From: Ectopseudomonas composti
Lineage (GTDB): Bacteria; Pseudomonadota; Gammaproteobacteria; Pseudomonadales; Pseudomonadaceae
Reading direction: 5' to 3'
DNA: 64,000 nt
NCBI RefSeq assembly: GCF_900115475.1
Contig: NZ_FOWP01000003.1
Span: 372,001 to 436,000, forward strand
This document shows, piece by piece, positions 8,094 through 17,395 of the stretch (its first letter is position 1; the number at the start of each line of letters is the position of its first letter). Below the pieces are notes generated by a model. That model was not told the DNA's origin. It searched no databases and saw only the letters and a list, made by a program, of their open reading frames with translations. Both the position numbers and the translations under genes were made by a program.

Positions 8094-11000
8094 GCGATTA
8101 CGCCGAGCTGCATTGCCTATCGAACTTCAGTTTCCAGCGCGGCGCGTCCAGTGCGCAGGAGTTGTTCGAGCGTGCCGCAAGGCTGGGCTATCGCGCCTTG
8201 GCGATCACCGATGAATGCACCTTGGCGGGCATCGTGCGTGCCTGGGAGGCATCGAAGAACAGCGGCGTAAAGCTGATCGTGGGCAGTGAGGTGCTGATCG
8301 AGAATGGCCCGAAACTGGTTCTGCTGGTCGAGAATCTGCAGGGCTATCAGGCACTTTGTGGCCTTATCACCCGGGCACGGCGCCGAGCGGCAAAAGGTAC
8401 ATACCGACTGCTGCACGAGGATTTCCCTGCGCAGCTCGATGGGTTGCTGGCCATCTGGCTCAGCGAAGGCAGCCCTACTACCCTGCCCTGGCTTCGCTCG
8501 GTATTCGCCGAACACCTGTGGCTGGGCGTGGAATTGCACCGGAGTGCGGGCGATGCTGCACGCCTGCAGCACCTGCTCGAACTGGCAGGCGATCACGATC
8601 TGCCAGCTGTGGCCTGTGGCGATGTACACATGCATGCCCGTGGCCGCCGCGCCTTGCAGGATTGCATGACTGCTATCCGCCACCATCTTCCCGTGACCGA
8701 AGCCGGCGCCTACCTGTTTGCCAATGGCGAGCGGCATCTGCGCCGAGTTGATGAGCTGGTCGAGCTGTATCCGCCCGAGCTGCTCGCCCAGGCCCTGCGC
8801 ATCGCCGAGCGCTGCCACTTCGATCTCGATCAGCTGGAGTATCACTACCCGCACGAGTTGGTGCCTGCAGGTCATGACGCCACGTCCTGGCTGCGCGTTC
8901 TGGTGGAGCGTGGCGCTGCCGAGCGTTGGCCCGAGGGTGTGCCGAACGTCGCTCGTGCGCAGATCGAACACGAACTGGCACTGATCGCCGAGCTGGAATA
9001 CGAAAGCTACTTTCTGACCGTGCACGACATCGTCCGCTTCGCCCGTGAACAACGCATTCTCTGCCAGGGCCGAGGTTCAGCGGCCAACTCGAGTGTCTGT
9101 TTCGCCCTGGGTATCACCGAACTGGACCCGACGCACAGCAGGCTGTTGTTCGAGCGTTTTCTCTCCCGTGAGCGTAACGAACCGCCGGATATCGACGTCG
9201 ACTTCGAGCATGAGCGGCGTGAAGAGGTGATCCAGTATGTGTTTCGCCGTTATGGCCGAGCGCGTGCGGCGCTTACGGCTGTGGTCAACACCTATCACGG
9301 CGCCGGGGCGATACGCGACGTCGCCAAGGCCCTTGGCTTGCCGCCTGATCAGGTCAATGCCCTGGCTGACTGCTGTGGCCGCTGGAGCAACGGCCCACCA
9401 TCGGCCGAGCGCCTGATGGAAGCGGGGTTCGACCCACAGAATCCACTGCTCAGGCGCGTGCTGATCCTGACTGGTGAGCTGATCGGTTTCCCCCGCCACC
9501 TATCACAACATCCCGGTGGTTTCGTCATTTCCGAGCACGCCCTCGATACGCTGGTGCCGGTGGAAAACGCGACGATGGCGGAGCGCACCGTCATCCAGTG
9601 GGACAAGGACGATCTGGACATGATCGGCCTGCTCAAGGTCGACGTGCTGGCGTTGGGTATGCTGAGCGCGTTGCGCCGCTGTTTCGGCCTGATCGAGCGC
9701 TACCGGGGCACGCAGTGGACGCTGGCGACCCTGCCTAAGGAAGACCCGGCCACCTACGCCATGATCAGCCGCGCAGACACCATCGGTGCGTTCCAGATCG
9801 AGTCCCGCGCGCAGATGGCAATGCTGCCGCGCCTGCGCCCGAACACCTTCTACGATCTGGTGATTCAGGTGGCCATCGTCCGTCCGGGGCCGATCCAGGG
9901 CGACATGGTGCATCCCTACCTGCGTCGGCGAAACGGCGAAGAACCGATCGACTACCCCTCTGATGAACTCAAGCCGGTCTTCGAGCGCACGCTCGGCGTG
10001 CCGCTGTTTCAGGAGCAGGTCATGGAGTTGGCCATCGTCGCAGCCGAGTACACACCCGGCGAGGCGGATGAACTGCGCCGCAGCATGGCCGCCTGGAAAC
10101 GTCATGGCGGGCTCGAACCGCATCGCCAGCGACTAACCTCGCGCATGCTGGAAAAGGGTTACACGCAGGCTTTCACCGAACGGATATTCCGCCAGATCGA
10201 GGGCTTCGGTAGTTACGGTTTTCCCGAGTCGCACGCGGCCAGCTTCGCCCTGCTCGCCTATGCCAGTTGCTGGCTGAAATGCCACGAGCCCGCAGCCTAT
10301 GCTTGCGCTCTGGTCAACAGTTGGCCGATGGGCTTCTACAGCCCGGATCAGGTACTGCAGGATGCACGGCGGCATGATGTAGAGGTGCGCTCCGTGGACG
10401 TACGTTACAGCGACTGGGATTGCAGCCTGGAGTCGAATGAACATGGCGAGCCGGCCATCCGCCTGGGGCTGAGGATGATTCGCGGCTTCCGCGAGGCCGA
10501 TGCGCGGCGTATCGAACAGGCGCGCCAGTGCGGCGCATTCCGTGATGTCGAAGACCTTAGCCAGCGTGCGTTACTGGATGCATCGGCACGCGAGCACCTG
10601 GCCGATGCTGGCGCGCTAAGCAGCCTGGTAGGTGATCGCTATCGGGCGCGCTGGGCAGTCTCTGGGGTCGAGGAACAACTGCCGCTGTTTGCAGGCGTGC
10701 CTGCGCCGACTGAAGAAGTCTCGAGCCTGCCGGTACCGTCGCCAGGCGAAAACCTGCTGACCGACTATGCCACCCTTGGCACCACGCTCGGCCCACATCC
10801 TCTTGCCATGCTGCGCGAGGCATTGCGCGCCCAGCGCTGCCGCAGTTCCGATGATTTGCAGGCGATTGAGCACGGCCGCCCCGTCAGCATCACCGGCATG
10901 GTGATCGGCCGGCAAAGACCGCAAACCGCCAGCGGGGTTATTTTCGTCACCCTCGAAGATGAGTTCGGCCTGGTCAACGTGGTTGTCTGGCACGACCTGG

Positions 11001-11158
11001 CCGAGCGGCAGCGACGAGTTCTGGTGCAGTCGCAAATGCTGCGCGTCGATGGCCACTTGGAGACCGTCGACGGTGTGCGCCACGTAATCGCCGGACGCCT
11101 GACGGACATGACGACGCTGCTGATGGGGCTGGATATTCGCAGTCGCGATTTTCACTGA
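8090..11158 (+). CDS. dnaE2: Error-prone DNA polymerase III alpha-like subunit DnaE2 (ImuC)
   Basis: 1022 residues, normal for the family. An N-terminal PHP domain (about 1-230) precedes the PolIIIalpha palm with the acidic cluster PDIDVDFEH (about residues 365-373), thumb and fingers regions, helix-hairpin-helix segments and a C-terminal OB domain (about 890-1000). It is the catalytic polymerase of the ImuABC mutasome and inserts opposite DNA lesions after SOS induction. It overlaps imuB by 4 nt as the third gene of the LexA-controlled operon. The reading frame is intact, in contrast to imuA. Confidence 0.95.
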   Translation: MSDYAELHCLSNFSFQRGASSAQELFERAARLGYRALAITDECTLAGIVRAWEASKNSGVKLIVGSEVLIENGPKLVLLVENLQGYQALCGLITRARRRAAKGTYRLLHEDFPAQLDGLLAIWLSEGSPTTLPWLRSVFAEHLWLGVELHRSAGDAARLQHLLELAGDHDLPAVACGDVHMHARGRRALQDCMTAIRHHLPVTEAGAYLFANGERHLRRVDELVELYPPELLAQALRIAERCHFDLDQLEYHYPHELVPAGHDATSWLRVLVERGAAERWPEGVPNVARAQIEHELALIAELEYESYFLTVHDIVRFAREQRILCQGRGSAANSSVCFALGITELDPTHSRLLFERFLSRERNEPPDIDVDFEHERREEVIQYVFRRYGRARAALTAVVNTYHGAGAIRDVAKALGLPPDQVNALADCCGRWSNGPPSAERLMEAGFDPQNPLLRRVLILTGELIGFPRHLSQHPGGFVISEHALDTLVPVENATMAERTVIQWDKDDLDMIGLLKVDVLALGMLSALRRCFGLIERYRGTQWTLATLPKEDPATYAMISRADTIGAFQIESRAQMAMLPRLRPNTFYDLVIQVAIVRPGPIQGDMVHPYLRRRNGEEPIDYPSDELKPVFERTLGVPLFQEQVMELAIVAAEYTPGEADELRRSMAAWKRHGGLEPHRQRLTSRMLEKGYTQAFTERIFRQIEGFGSYGFPESHAASFALLAYASCWLKCHEPAAYACALVNSWPMGFYSPDQVLQDARRHDVEVRSVDVRYSDWDCSLESNEHGEPAIRLGLRMIRGFREADARRIEQARQCGAFRDVEDLSQRALLDASAREHLADAGALSSLVGDRYRARWAVSGVEEQLPLFAGVPAPTEEVSSLPVPSPGENLLTDYATLGTTLGPHPLAMLREALRAQRCRSSDDLQAIEHGRPVSITGMVIGRQRPQTASGVIFVTLEDEFGLVNVVVWHDLAERQRRVLVQSQMLRVDGHLETVDGVRHVIAGRLTDMTTLLMGLDIRSRDFH

Positions 11159-11494
11159 GCCGTCGGCTGCACCACCAAGCACCGTACGAACGCAAAAAAA
11201 AGGCCGCACTGGATCACCAGGCGGCCACAAGTCGTCTTAACCAAAGGAGATGAAGTGGAGCCAGAGCGTCGGCTTGCGGGAGTGATACAAAAGCCGCCGC
11301 CCGTGGAATCTTCATCGGGGTGAAGCCTATCGTCCTTCGCCGCCAATACCGCATCGAAGTCGTTGATAGTGATCATCAATCCGCTTGAATAGTGCATCTT
11401 CAGGCTGGGTGGTAACTCTAAGCGCGCCCTCTGGGCCGGGCCTTACCTCGATGTGAGGCGCGTTTAGAACAGCACACCAACACCGGGAGCACTC
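11159..11494. other. Intergenic region between dnaE2 and the porin gene
   Basis: 336 bp holding the minus-strand terminator at 11193-11226 and a short minus-strand frame (from about 11376, MITINDFDAVLAAKDDRLHP...) that runs straight through the terminator. That frame has only a weak AGCGGA ribosome site and no recognisable family, so it is not called as a gene. The part nearest the porin must hold its promoter, but no clear -35/-10 pair stands out. Confidence 0.4.
11193..11226 (-). terminator. Intrinsic terminator, minus-strand orientation
   Basis: Read on the minus strand, GGCCGC pairs with GCGGCC around a 13-nt loop and is followed by an uninterrupted T-run. It would stop minus-strand transcription entering from the right. 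On the plus strand there is no T-run after the stem, so it is not a good dnaE2 terminator. Confidence 0.65.
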
Positions 11495-12748
11495 ATGCAC
11501 AAGAAGCACTGTCTCGCGCTGGCTTGCAGCCTCGCGCTGGGCGGGCAGTTGGCTCATGCCAGCAGCCAGTCCGAAGCCAATGGTTTCGTCGAGGACGCCA
11601 GCCTCAATCTGTTGCTGCGCAACGCCTACTTCAACCGTGATTACAAAGACAACACCAACGATGCCAAGACTTGGGGCCAAGGCTTCATCGCCACTTTCGA
11701 GTCCGGCTTCACCCAAGGCACCGTCGGTTTCGGCGTCGATGCTTTCGGCCTGCTCGGGGTCAAGCTCGACAGCGGCCGCGGTCGCAATTACCGCGCCTTC
11801 TTCGACACCGATAGCGAAGGCCGTCCGGTGGACGATCTGTCCCAGGCCGGCGGTGCGGTGAAACTGCGCGTTGCCAATACCGTGATCAAGTACGGCAACC
11901 AGTTCCCTTCCCTACCGGTTCTAGCCCATGACGACAGCCGTCTGCTGCCCCAGTCCTTCACTGGCACGCTGGTTACCAGTAACGAGATCGAAGGCTTGGA
12001 GCTGAACGCCGGCCGTTTCACCGCTGACAGCCCGATGGGCGACTCGGCACGCGATCCCAACCGCCTCAAGAGCATCGACGTGCTCGGCGGCAGCTACGCC
12101 GTCAGTGACGATCTGAGCCTGGCGGTCTATCACGCCGACCTCGAGGACATGTACAAACGCTACTACGCCAACGTCAATTACAACCTGGCGCTGGCGGCTG
12201 ATCAGGCGCTCAATTTCGACTTCAACATCTACCGCACCAAGTACGACACCGGCTCGGTGGCTGCAGTGGATCTCGGCGGTGATGGCCAGGGGGATCGCAA
12301 CACCATCTGGAGTCTGGCGGCCAAGTACAGCATCGGCGCCCATGCGTTCATCGTCGCGCATCAGCGCAACAGCGGCGATGCTGGCTTCGCCTATGACTAC
12401 GGCGATGGCGGCGCCAGTATCTACCTGGCCAACTCCTATTACTCGGACTTCAACCTGAAGGACGAGCGCTCCTGGCAGGCCAGCTACGAGCTGGACTTCG
12501 CCGAGTACGGTGTGCCGGGCCTGCGCTACAAGTTCGCCTACGTACGCGGTGATAACATCGATACCGGCAATGACAACAACGGCACCGAACGCGAGATATT
12601 CAACCAGATCGGCTACACCATCCAGAGTGGTGCCGCCAAGGATCTGCATCTGCGCCTGCGTAACTCCATCTACCGTTCCAGCACCGACGTAGGGCCGGAT
12701 CTCAACGAGATTCGCGCCTTCGTCGAGTACCCGCTGAGCATCCTCTGA
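11495..12748 (+). CDS. OprD-family outer-membrane porin
   Basis: 417 residues. A signal peptide (MHKKHCLALACSLALGGQLA, cut near AHA-SS) precedes an 18-strand-type beta-barrel with OprD hallmarks: FVEDASLNLLLRNAYFNRD near the start, then TWGQGFIATFESGFT, and an aromatic barrel end (FVEYPLSIL). OprD (Occ) channels take up carboxylates or basic amino acids across the outer membrane; the substrate cannot be read from sequence. It stands alone with its own terminator. GGGAG lies 3-4 nt before the ATG. Confidence 0.92.
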   Translation: MHKKHCLALACSLALGGQLAHASSQSEANGFVEDASLNLLLRNAYFNRDYKDNTNDAKTWGQGFIATFESGFTQGTVGFGVDAFGLLGVKLDSGRGRNYRAFFDTDSEGRPVDDLSQAGGAVKLRVANTVIKYGNQFPSLPVLAHDDSRLLPQSFTGTLVTSNEIEGLELNAGRFTADSPMGDSARDPNRLKSIDVLGGSYAVSDDLSLAVYHADLEDMYKRYYANVNYNLALAADQALNFDFNIYRTKYDTGSVAAVDLGGDGQGDRNTIWSLAAKYSIGAHAFIVAHQRNSGDAGFAYDYGDGGASIYLANSYYSDFNLKDERSWQASYELDFAEYGVPGLRYKFAYVRGDNIDTGNDNNGTEREIFNQIGYTIQSGAAKDLHLRLRNSIYRSSTDVGPDLNEIRAFVEYPLSIL

Positions 12749-12753
12749 TGGCG

Positions 12754-12779
12754 ACTGCCCCGGCTTCGGCTGGGGCAGT
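12754..12779. terminator. Intrinsic terminator after the porin gene
   Basis: ACTGCCCC and GGGGCAGT form a perfect 8-bp stem, extended by GC pairs around a TTCG tetraloop. It lies between the convergent porin and MocR genes and probably serves both; T-runs are short on either side. Confidence 0.7.
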
Positions 12780-12781
12780 TC

Positions 12782-14281
12782 TCAGCCTCGCAGCGCCTGC
12801 GCAACGGCCTTGGCAGCCTCCTCGATGGCGCGCTCCTCGTAAGGCGCAAAGCCCATGACCAAGCCTGGGCCACGTGGGTTGATGCAGTAACGCGACAGCG
12901 GCATGGCATCGATCCCCTCAGCACTCAAACGGTCAAAAGCCTGCTGTTCGTTCTCCACCTGCAAACGGCAGGCGATATCCATGCCTGCACGAATTTCCGG
13001 CACATCGATCAGCCCTCGCCAATGCGTGTGCGCGGCTTCAGCGAAGGCAGCGGCGCGCGCTGCGTAGATCTTGCGCATGCGCCGCACGTGGCGATCGAAA
13101 TGGCCCTCATGGATGAAGTCGGCCAGCACCGCCTGCGCCAGGCTGTTGGCATGCCGTGACATCAGCGCCGACGCGCGGGTGAAGCTCTCGATCAAGTGCG
13201 GCGGCATTACCAGATAGGCCAGGCGAATCGAAGGAAACAGCAGCTTGCTGAAGGTCCCAGCCATGATCACCGAGTGCTCAGTGCCTGGCATCGAGCGCAA
13301 TGCCGGAATGGGCTTGGCGATGAAACGGTATTCGCTGTCGTAGTCGTCCTCGAAGATGTAACTGCCCTGCTCCGCTGCCCATTTCAGCAAGGCCAGACGC
13401 CTAGCCGGCGACAGCTCACCCCCCAACGGCGCCTGTCGTGACGGGGTGACATAGGCCAGCCGAGCGCCTGGTGCCAGGCGTATTCCCTCGTCCACCTTGA
13501 GGCCGGAGCCATCCACCTGCACGTCCACTCGCCTCACGCCAGAGATGTCCATCAACTGCCGTGCGCCGGGGTAGCCGGGGTCTTCCATCCATACCTCGGA
13601 ATCACCTGGCGCCAACAAGCGCAGGCAGATATCCAGCCCCTGTTGCACGCTGCCAAGCACCAGGATGCGCTCGGGCGAAACCTGCACGCCACGGGCGATG
13701 GCCAGGTAGCCGGCAATGGCCTCGCGCAACTCAGGCAGCCCCGCCGGGTCGGCATCGAGCAGCATCGTCAGACGCGAGCTACGCAGTTGCTGAGTGTGCA
13801 ACTTGCGCCACAGATCGATGGGAAAGGCGCTGATATCACCACGGTGCGGAAAGAACGGGCGCAGGCCATTTGGCAATGTGCGCCGAGAGAAGATGGGCTC
13901 GATCTGGGTCAGACGCTTCAGCCAGGGCGTGTCGGGCGCTGTGCGCTTGCCTTCCACCTCGGCCACCACCTTGCGCCGAACGTATCCGGCATTCAGCGTC
14001 GGATCCGGCAATACCTCGCTAACGCGCGTACCGCTGCCGGTGCGCGCTTGCAGATAGCCTTCGGAAAGCAGCTGTTGATAAGCCGCCTGCACCGTGCCGC
14101 GCGCCAGGTTGTAGTGCTCGGCCATGGCGCGCGTGCTAGGCAATTTGCTGCCTGCCGGCAGGCGCCCGCCCAGGATCGCGCCACGCAGCGACTCATATAG
14201 CCATCCCTGCAGGCTAGTCCCCTCTTCTGGCGTTCCCAGTGGCAGAAAGAGCACCTGCGGTGGCGCTTTGTCGACTGGCAT
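12782..14281 (-). CDS. MocR-type transcription regulator (GntR DNA-binding domain plus aminotransferase-like domain)
   Basis: 499 residues. An N-terminal winged helix of the GntR family (about 20-90: LRGAILGGRLPAGSKLPSTR, then RGTVQAAYQQLLSEGYL) is linked to a fold-type I aminotransferase domain (about 135-499). The PLP site is visible in FEDDYDSEYRF and in TFSKLLFPSIRL, where the Lys should form the internal aldimine. MocR proteins usually sense PLP-bound amino compounds or vitamin B6 and regulate a divergent neighbour. Here the neighbour is the FAD oxidoreductase at 14405, with a perfect inverted repeat between them. The effector is unknown. Confidence 0.92.
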   Translation of the reverse strand: MPVDKAPPQVLFLPLGTPEEGTSLQGWLYESLRGAILGGRLPAGSKLPSTRAMAEHYNLARGTVQAAYQQLLSEGYLQARTGSGTRVSEVLPDPTLNAGYVRRKVVAEVEGKRTAPDTPWLKRLTQIEPIFSRRTLPNGLRPFFPHRGDISAFPIDLWRKLHTQQLRSSRLTMLLDADPAGLPELREAIAGYLAIARGVQVSPERILVLGSVQQGLDICLRLLAPGDSEVWMEDPGYPGARQLMDISGVRRVDVQVDGSGLKVDEGIRLAPGARLAYVTPSRQAPLGGELSPARRLALLKWAAEQGSYIFEDDYDSEYRFIAKPIPALRSMPGTEHSVIMAGTFSKLLFPSIRLAYLVMPPHLIESFTRASALMSRHANSLAQAVLADFIHEGHFDRHVRRMRKIYAARAAAFAEAAHTHWRGLIDVPEIRAGMDIACRLQVENEQQAFDRLSAEGIDAMPLSRYCINPRGPGLVMGFAPYEERAIEEAAKAVAQALRG

Positions 14282-14317
14282 AAGGGCTCCAAAGTGGACT
14301 AGTTATTTATGCAGATA

Positions 14318-14339
14318 TTGGATCAATACCATGATCCAA
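14318..14339. promoter_or_regulatory. Perfect inverted repeat between the divergent MocR and oxidoreductase genes
   Basis: TTGGATCA and TGATCCAA are separated by ATACCA, giving 8-bp perfect arms. A second small dyad, TCCA-AAG-TGGA, lies nearer the MocR start (about 14288-14298). The first is the best candidate operator for the MocR regulator; the ATACCA spacer is reminiscent of the GabR-type half-site. Binding is inferred. Confidence 0.5.
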
Positions 14340-14404
14340 AACAACCTCACAATCGATCCCGTCGTCAGCCAACACCTTTCTTCTCAACTACGGGAATTCA
14401 CGAT

Positions 14405-15610
14405 ATGAAACAGCAGATACTGATCATCGGTGCCGGTTTCGGCGGTATGTGGAGTGCGCTGAGCGCGGTTCGCCTGCTGGACCAGCACGAGCGCCTGGAT
14501 GTTGCCGTCACCCTCCTCGCCCCCCAAGCCGAACTGCGCGTACGCCCACGCTTTTATGAAAGCGACCTGGTCACTACCGTCGCCCCGCTCGGCCCACTGT
14601 TCGATGCAGTCGGTGTGCAATTCGTGCAAGGCAGCGCGACGCGCATCGATGCCGCCGGGAAACGAGTCATCTACCGTGACGCGAGTGGCGCCCAGGCTGA
14701 ATTGAAGTTCGACCGCCTGATTTTGGCATCCGGTAGCCAGGTCGCCCGGCCGCCACTGGCCGGTATCGACCGCTTCGCCTTCGATGTCGACAGCCTGGAG
14801 TCGGCACAACAACTCAACATCCACCTGCAGGGCCTGCGCGATAAACCGGACAGCCAGGCACGCAATACCGTGGTGGTGGTCGGTGGTGGTTTCACCGGTA
14901 TCGAAACAGCCACGGAAATGCCGGCGCGGCTGCGCGCCATCCTGGGTAGCGAGGCCGATGTGCGAGTGATCGTGGTCGACATGGGTAAACAGGTCGGCAG
15001 CGCCATGGGTGAGCAGATCGCCTCGGTGATCGCCGAAGCCAGCGATACCCTGGGTGTGACCTGGAAGCTCGGCAGCCCGGTGTCGATGGTCGACGAGCAT
15101 GGTGTGCAGTTGGATAACGGCGAGCGCATCGAAGCCAGCACCGTGGTCTGGACTGTCGGCGTGAAAGCCTCGCCACTGACGCAGCAAATCGACGGCGAGC
15201 GCGATGCCTTTGGCCGCCTGCACGTCGACCGCAATCTCAAGGTGCTGGGCCAGGACGCCATCTACGCCACTGGTGATACCGCGTATGCCGCGGTGGATGA
15301 TCGCGGCAACCACGCACTGATGACCTGCCAGCACGCCATTGCCCTCGGTCGCTCTTCCGGTAACAACGCTGCAGCCGATCTGCTCGGTGTCGCGCCGACG
15401 CCTTACAGTCAGGTCAAGTACGTCACCTGCCTGGATCTGGGCGCCTGGGGCGCGGTGTTTACCGAAGGCTGGGAGCGCAAGGTGGTGCTGACCGGCAAAG
15501 AAGGCAAGGCGATCAAGACCGAAATCAATACTAAGTGGATCTACCCGCCAGAGGCAAAGCGCGAGATTGCCCTGGCTGCTGCCGATCCGCTGATTCCGGT
15601 CGTGGCCTGA
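14405..15610 (+). CDS. NAD(P)/FAD-dependent oxidoreductase (type II NADH dehydrogenase-like)
   Basis: 401 residues from ATG 14405 (GGGA site upstream); a longer in-frame extension lacks a ribosome site and crosses the inverted repeat. The N-terminal FAD-binding Rossmann motif is GAGFGG (residues 8-13), and a second dinucleotide-binding motif VVVGGGFTGIE sits near 157-167. The ATGDTAY region near 286 closes the FAD site. The family includes NADH:quinone reductases and carotenoid or ferredoxin-type oxidoreductases. No C-terminal membrane-binding helix is obvious, so the electron acceptor is uncertain. It is divergent from the MocR regulator, which probably controls it. Confidence 0.87.
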   Translation: MKQQILIIGAGFGGMWSALSAVRLLDQHERLDVAVTLLAPQAELRVRPRFYESDLVTTVAPLGPLFDAVGVQFVQGSATRIDAAGKRVIYRDASGAQAELKFDRLILASGSQVARPPLAGIDRFAFDVDSLESAQQLNIHLQGLRDKPDSQARNTVVVVGGGFTGIETATEMPARLRAILGSEADVRVIVVDMGKQVGSAMGEQIASVIAEASDTLGVTWKLGSPVSMVDEHGVQLDNGERIEASTVVWTVGVKASPLTQQIDGERDAFGRLHVDRNLKVLGQDAIYATGDTAYAAVDDRGNHALMTCQHAIALGRSSGNNAAADLLGVAPTPYSQVKYVTCLDLGAWGAVFTEGWERKVVLTGKEGKAIKTEINTKWIYPPEAKREIALAAADPLIPVVA

Positions 15611-15619
15611 TCGATGTAA

Positions 15620-15650
15620 CCAGCCCAGGGCGCGATTTGCCCTGGGCTGG
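15620..15650. terminator. Intrinsic terminator (bidirectional) after the oxidoreductase gene
   Basis: CCAGCCCAGGGC pairs perfectly with GCCCTGGGCTGG over 12 bp with a 7-nt loop. It lies between the convergent oxidoreductase and AraC-family genes. Confidence 0.8.
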
Positions 15651-15656
15651 CGGTAT

Positions 15657-16520
15657 TCAGTCGCTGTAAATCTGCACCTGCAGCTTCGCGGGCGGGTCTT
15701 CGCCTTCGGCCCGCGACCATTCACCTGGCGGTTGCCCGACATGCTGGACGAAGGTGCGCGAGAACGACGCCTGCGATGCGTAGCCCACCGCATCGGCGAC
15801 TACCTTGATCGGCATCCCTTCAAGCAATAGATCCTGCGCCACCTTCATGCGCCAGGCCGTGACATAGGCCATGGGCGTCATGCTCATGACCTCGGCAAAC
15901 AGCGCGGCGAACTTGGTGCGCGACATCTTCGCCAACTCGGCCAGACGCTCCACGCTCCAGGCTTCCTGAGGTTCCTGATGGATGCAGATCAAGGCAGGCC
16001 CCAGCTGGCTATCCTGTAGCGCATACAACAGGCCACTGGTGATGCGACCTTCGCTCACCGCGCGACGCACGAGTAAGACGAACACGTATTCGAACAGCAG
16101 ATTCAGCGCCTTGTTGCGCCCAGGTGCCGGTGTGCGGAACTCATTGACCAGCGAGCCGATCACCGGCCCGAGCTGTTCCAGGGCGCTCAGCGGAAACACC
16201 AGCGTTTCCAGCAGGCCCAGTGGAAACGGCTGCTGCCCTGAACGTCCGAACTGGAACGAGGCGCAGATCAGGTCAACGCCGCCGGGCTGGTGCGCGCGCA
16301 GCTTGTAACAGCAGGTGCTGGGGCAGAACAGCACGCTCGGCTCACTGATCGCGATGCGCGGCTTGTCGGCATGCACCATATCCAGCGCGCCTCGCTCGAT
16401 CACGTGGATGAATGCCATACCAGGGGGTTTGTCCAGCACCAGGGTACCGTCTACCGGGCCGGCGAATAACAGTCGCCCTTGCAGGCTCGTGCGATCGAAG
16501 AACTCGGAAAGAACATCCAT
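15657..16520 (-). CDS. AraC-family transcription regulator with cupin-type sensor domain
   Basis: 287 residues. The N-terminal part (about 1-160) looks like a cupin sensor (RLLFAGPVDGTLVLDKPPG, FIHVIERGALDM). The C-terminal part has two AraC helix-turn-helix motifs: WSVERLAELAKMSRTKFAAL near 188-207 and VADAVGYASQASFSRTFVQH near 240-260. Proteins of this architecture usually activate adjacent redox or detoxification genes. No target is obvious, because both neighbours have their own terminators or other context. Confidence 0.88.
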   Translation of the reverse strand: MDVLSEFFDRTSLQGRLLFAGPVDGTLVLDKPPGMAFIHVIERGALDMVHADKPRIAISEPSVLFCPSTCCYKLRAHQPGGVDLICASFQFGRSGQQPFPLGLLETLVFPLSALEQLGPVIGSLVNEFRTPAPGRNKALNLLFEYVFVLLVRRAVSEGRITSGLLYALQDSQLGPALICIHQEPQEAWSVERLAELAKMSRTKFAALFAEVMSMTPMAYVTAWRMKVAQDLLLEGMPIKVVADAVGYASQASFSRTFVQHVGQPPGEWSRAEGEDPPAKLQVQIYSD

Positions 16521-16726
16521 ATTGGCGGCGTCCTGATTAAAGATTCTCTAGGTTGTGAAAGTAAAACCGGTTGCAACCCATGGGGTTGAACTGTCGTAGA
16601 TTCATAGACAATTTCGCCGATGAAAATTCCAACCGTCATTCACCAAAATTGAGAATCTCCACGATCCGTTTACCCGAGCATTCCCCCCCTCCTTCCCGAA
16701 AGATTCGTCAACCCGGCTGCCACCGA

Positions 16727-17230
16727 TCAGATCAATCCGTAAGAGTGGCCATCTTCTTGCGACTGGGCCTGCATCTTGGCGCGCTCCTGCATGCGCTGGG
16801 CGATCTCCTCTTCGACTGCCTTCTGTTGCTCAGGTGGCAGCGCCTCGATCTCCTCTTCGGTCATGCCCATTTCCTTGAGTATGCTGTCGCGTACTTTTTC
16901 GGCGGGGGTCATTGCCATGTAAGCCTTGAAGGCCTCCAGTGCAGCGTTACCACCCTCGTCACCCAGCGGCTTTTCCACGTGCCCGGAACCGACGGATGTC
17001 TCCACCTCGCCCTCCGACGCGTTCTGCAGGGCAACCCGCAAGCGGGCAAAGCCCTCCTCCGTGGCCTGTCTGGCGCGAAACTCGCGCTCGGAATCGGCGT
17101 TCGCCGTGCGCGTGGTCTTCTCCACGTTGCGCGCTAGTTGGGCCAGATCGCCCTGCTCTTCACTCTGCTTGTTGCGAAATCCCGTCAGCGATATGCCGCC
17201 GTAGCTGCCAATGCCTCCAATCGTGCTCAT
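16727..17230 (-). CDS. Hypothetical protein, charged helical, conserved in Pseudomonas
   Basis: 167 residues from the ATG at 17230, chosen because AAGGAG lies just upstream (AAGGAGCACGGC-ATG). The N-terminus is glycine-rich (MSTIGGIGSYGGISLTGF) with no signal peptide. The middle and C-terminus are strongly charged and helical (EKVRDSILKEMGMTEEEIEA, PPEQQKAVEEEIAQRMQERA), consistent with coiled coil. I do not recognise a named domain. It precedes cheV on the same strand but is downstream of it, beyond a terminator. Confidence 0.7.
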   Translation of the reverse strand: MSTIGGIGSYGGISLTGFRNKQSEEQGDLAQLARNVEKTTRTANADSEREFRARQATEEGFARLRVALQNASEGEVETSVGSGHVEKPLGDEGGNAALEAFKAYMAMTPAEKVRDSILKEMGMTEEEIEALPPEQQKAVEEEIAQRMQERAKMQAQSQEDGHSYGLI

Positions 17231-17341
17231 GCCGTGCTCCTTGACTGAGTTGCAATTGCCAGGCGCACTGATACAAGGCGCATGCCAGCCCACAAGGCGC
17301 ACCTAATACATTGAAAATATTGGCTTTTATTTTGGATCAGG

Positions 17342-17387
17342 AAAAAGGCCTGGCAAGCCTTTGCCGTTTCGCGGCAAGGGCTTGCAG
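17342..17387 (-). terminator. Intrinsic terminator after cheV
   Basis: On the minus strand GCAAGCCCTTGCCG pairs with CGGCAAAGGCTTGC (one mismatch) around a CGAAA-type loop, and a CCTTTTTC tract follows. It ends the cheV transcript. Confidence 0.8.
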
Positions 17388-17395
17388 TCGCCGTC

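Noticed and set aside
11152-11397. Minus-strand frame (MITINDFDAV...) before the porin gene
   Set aside because: Weak ribosome site, no recognisable family, and the frame runs through the terminator at 11193-11226. A decayed gene is possible.
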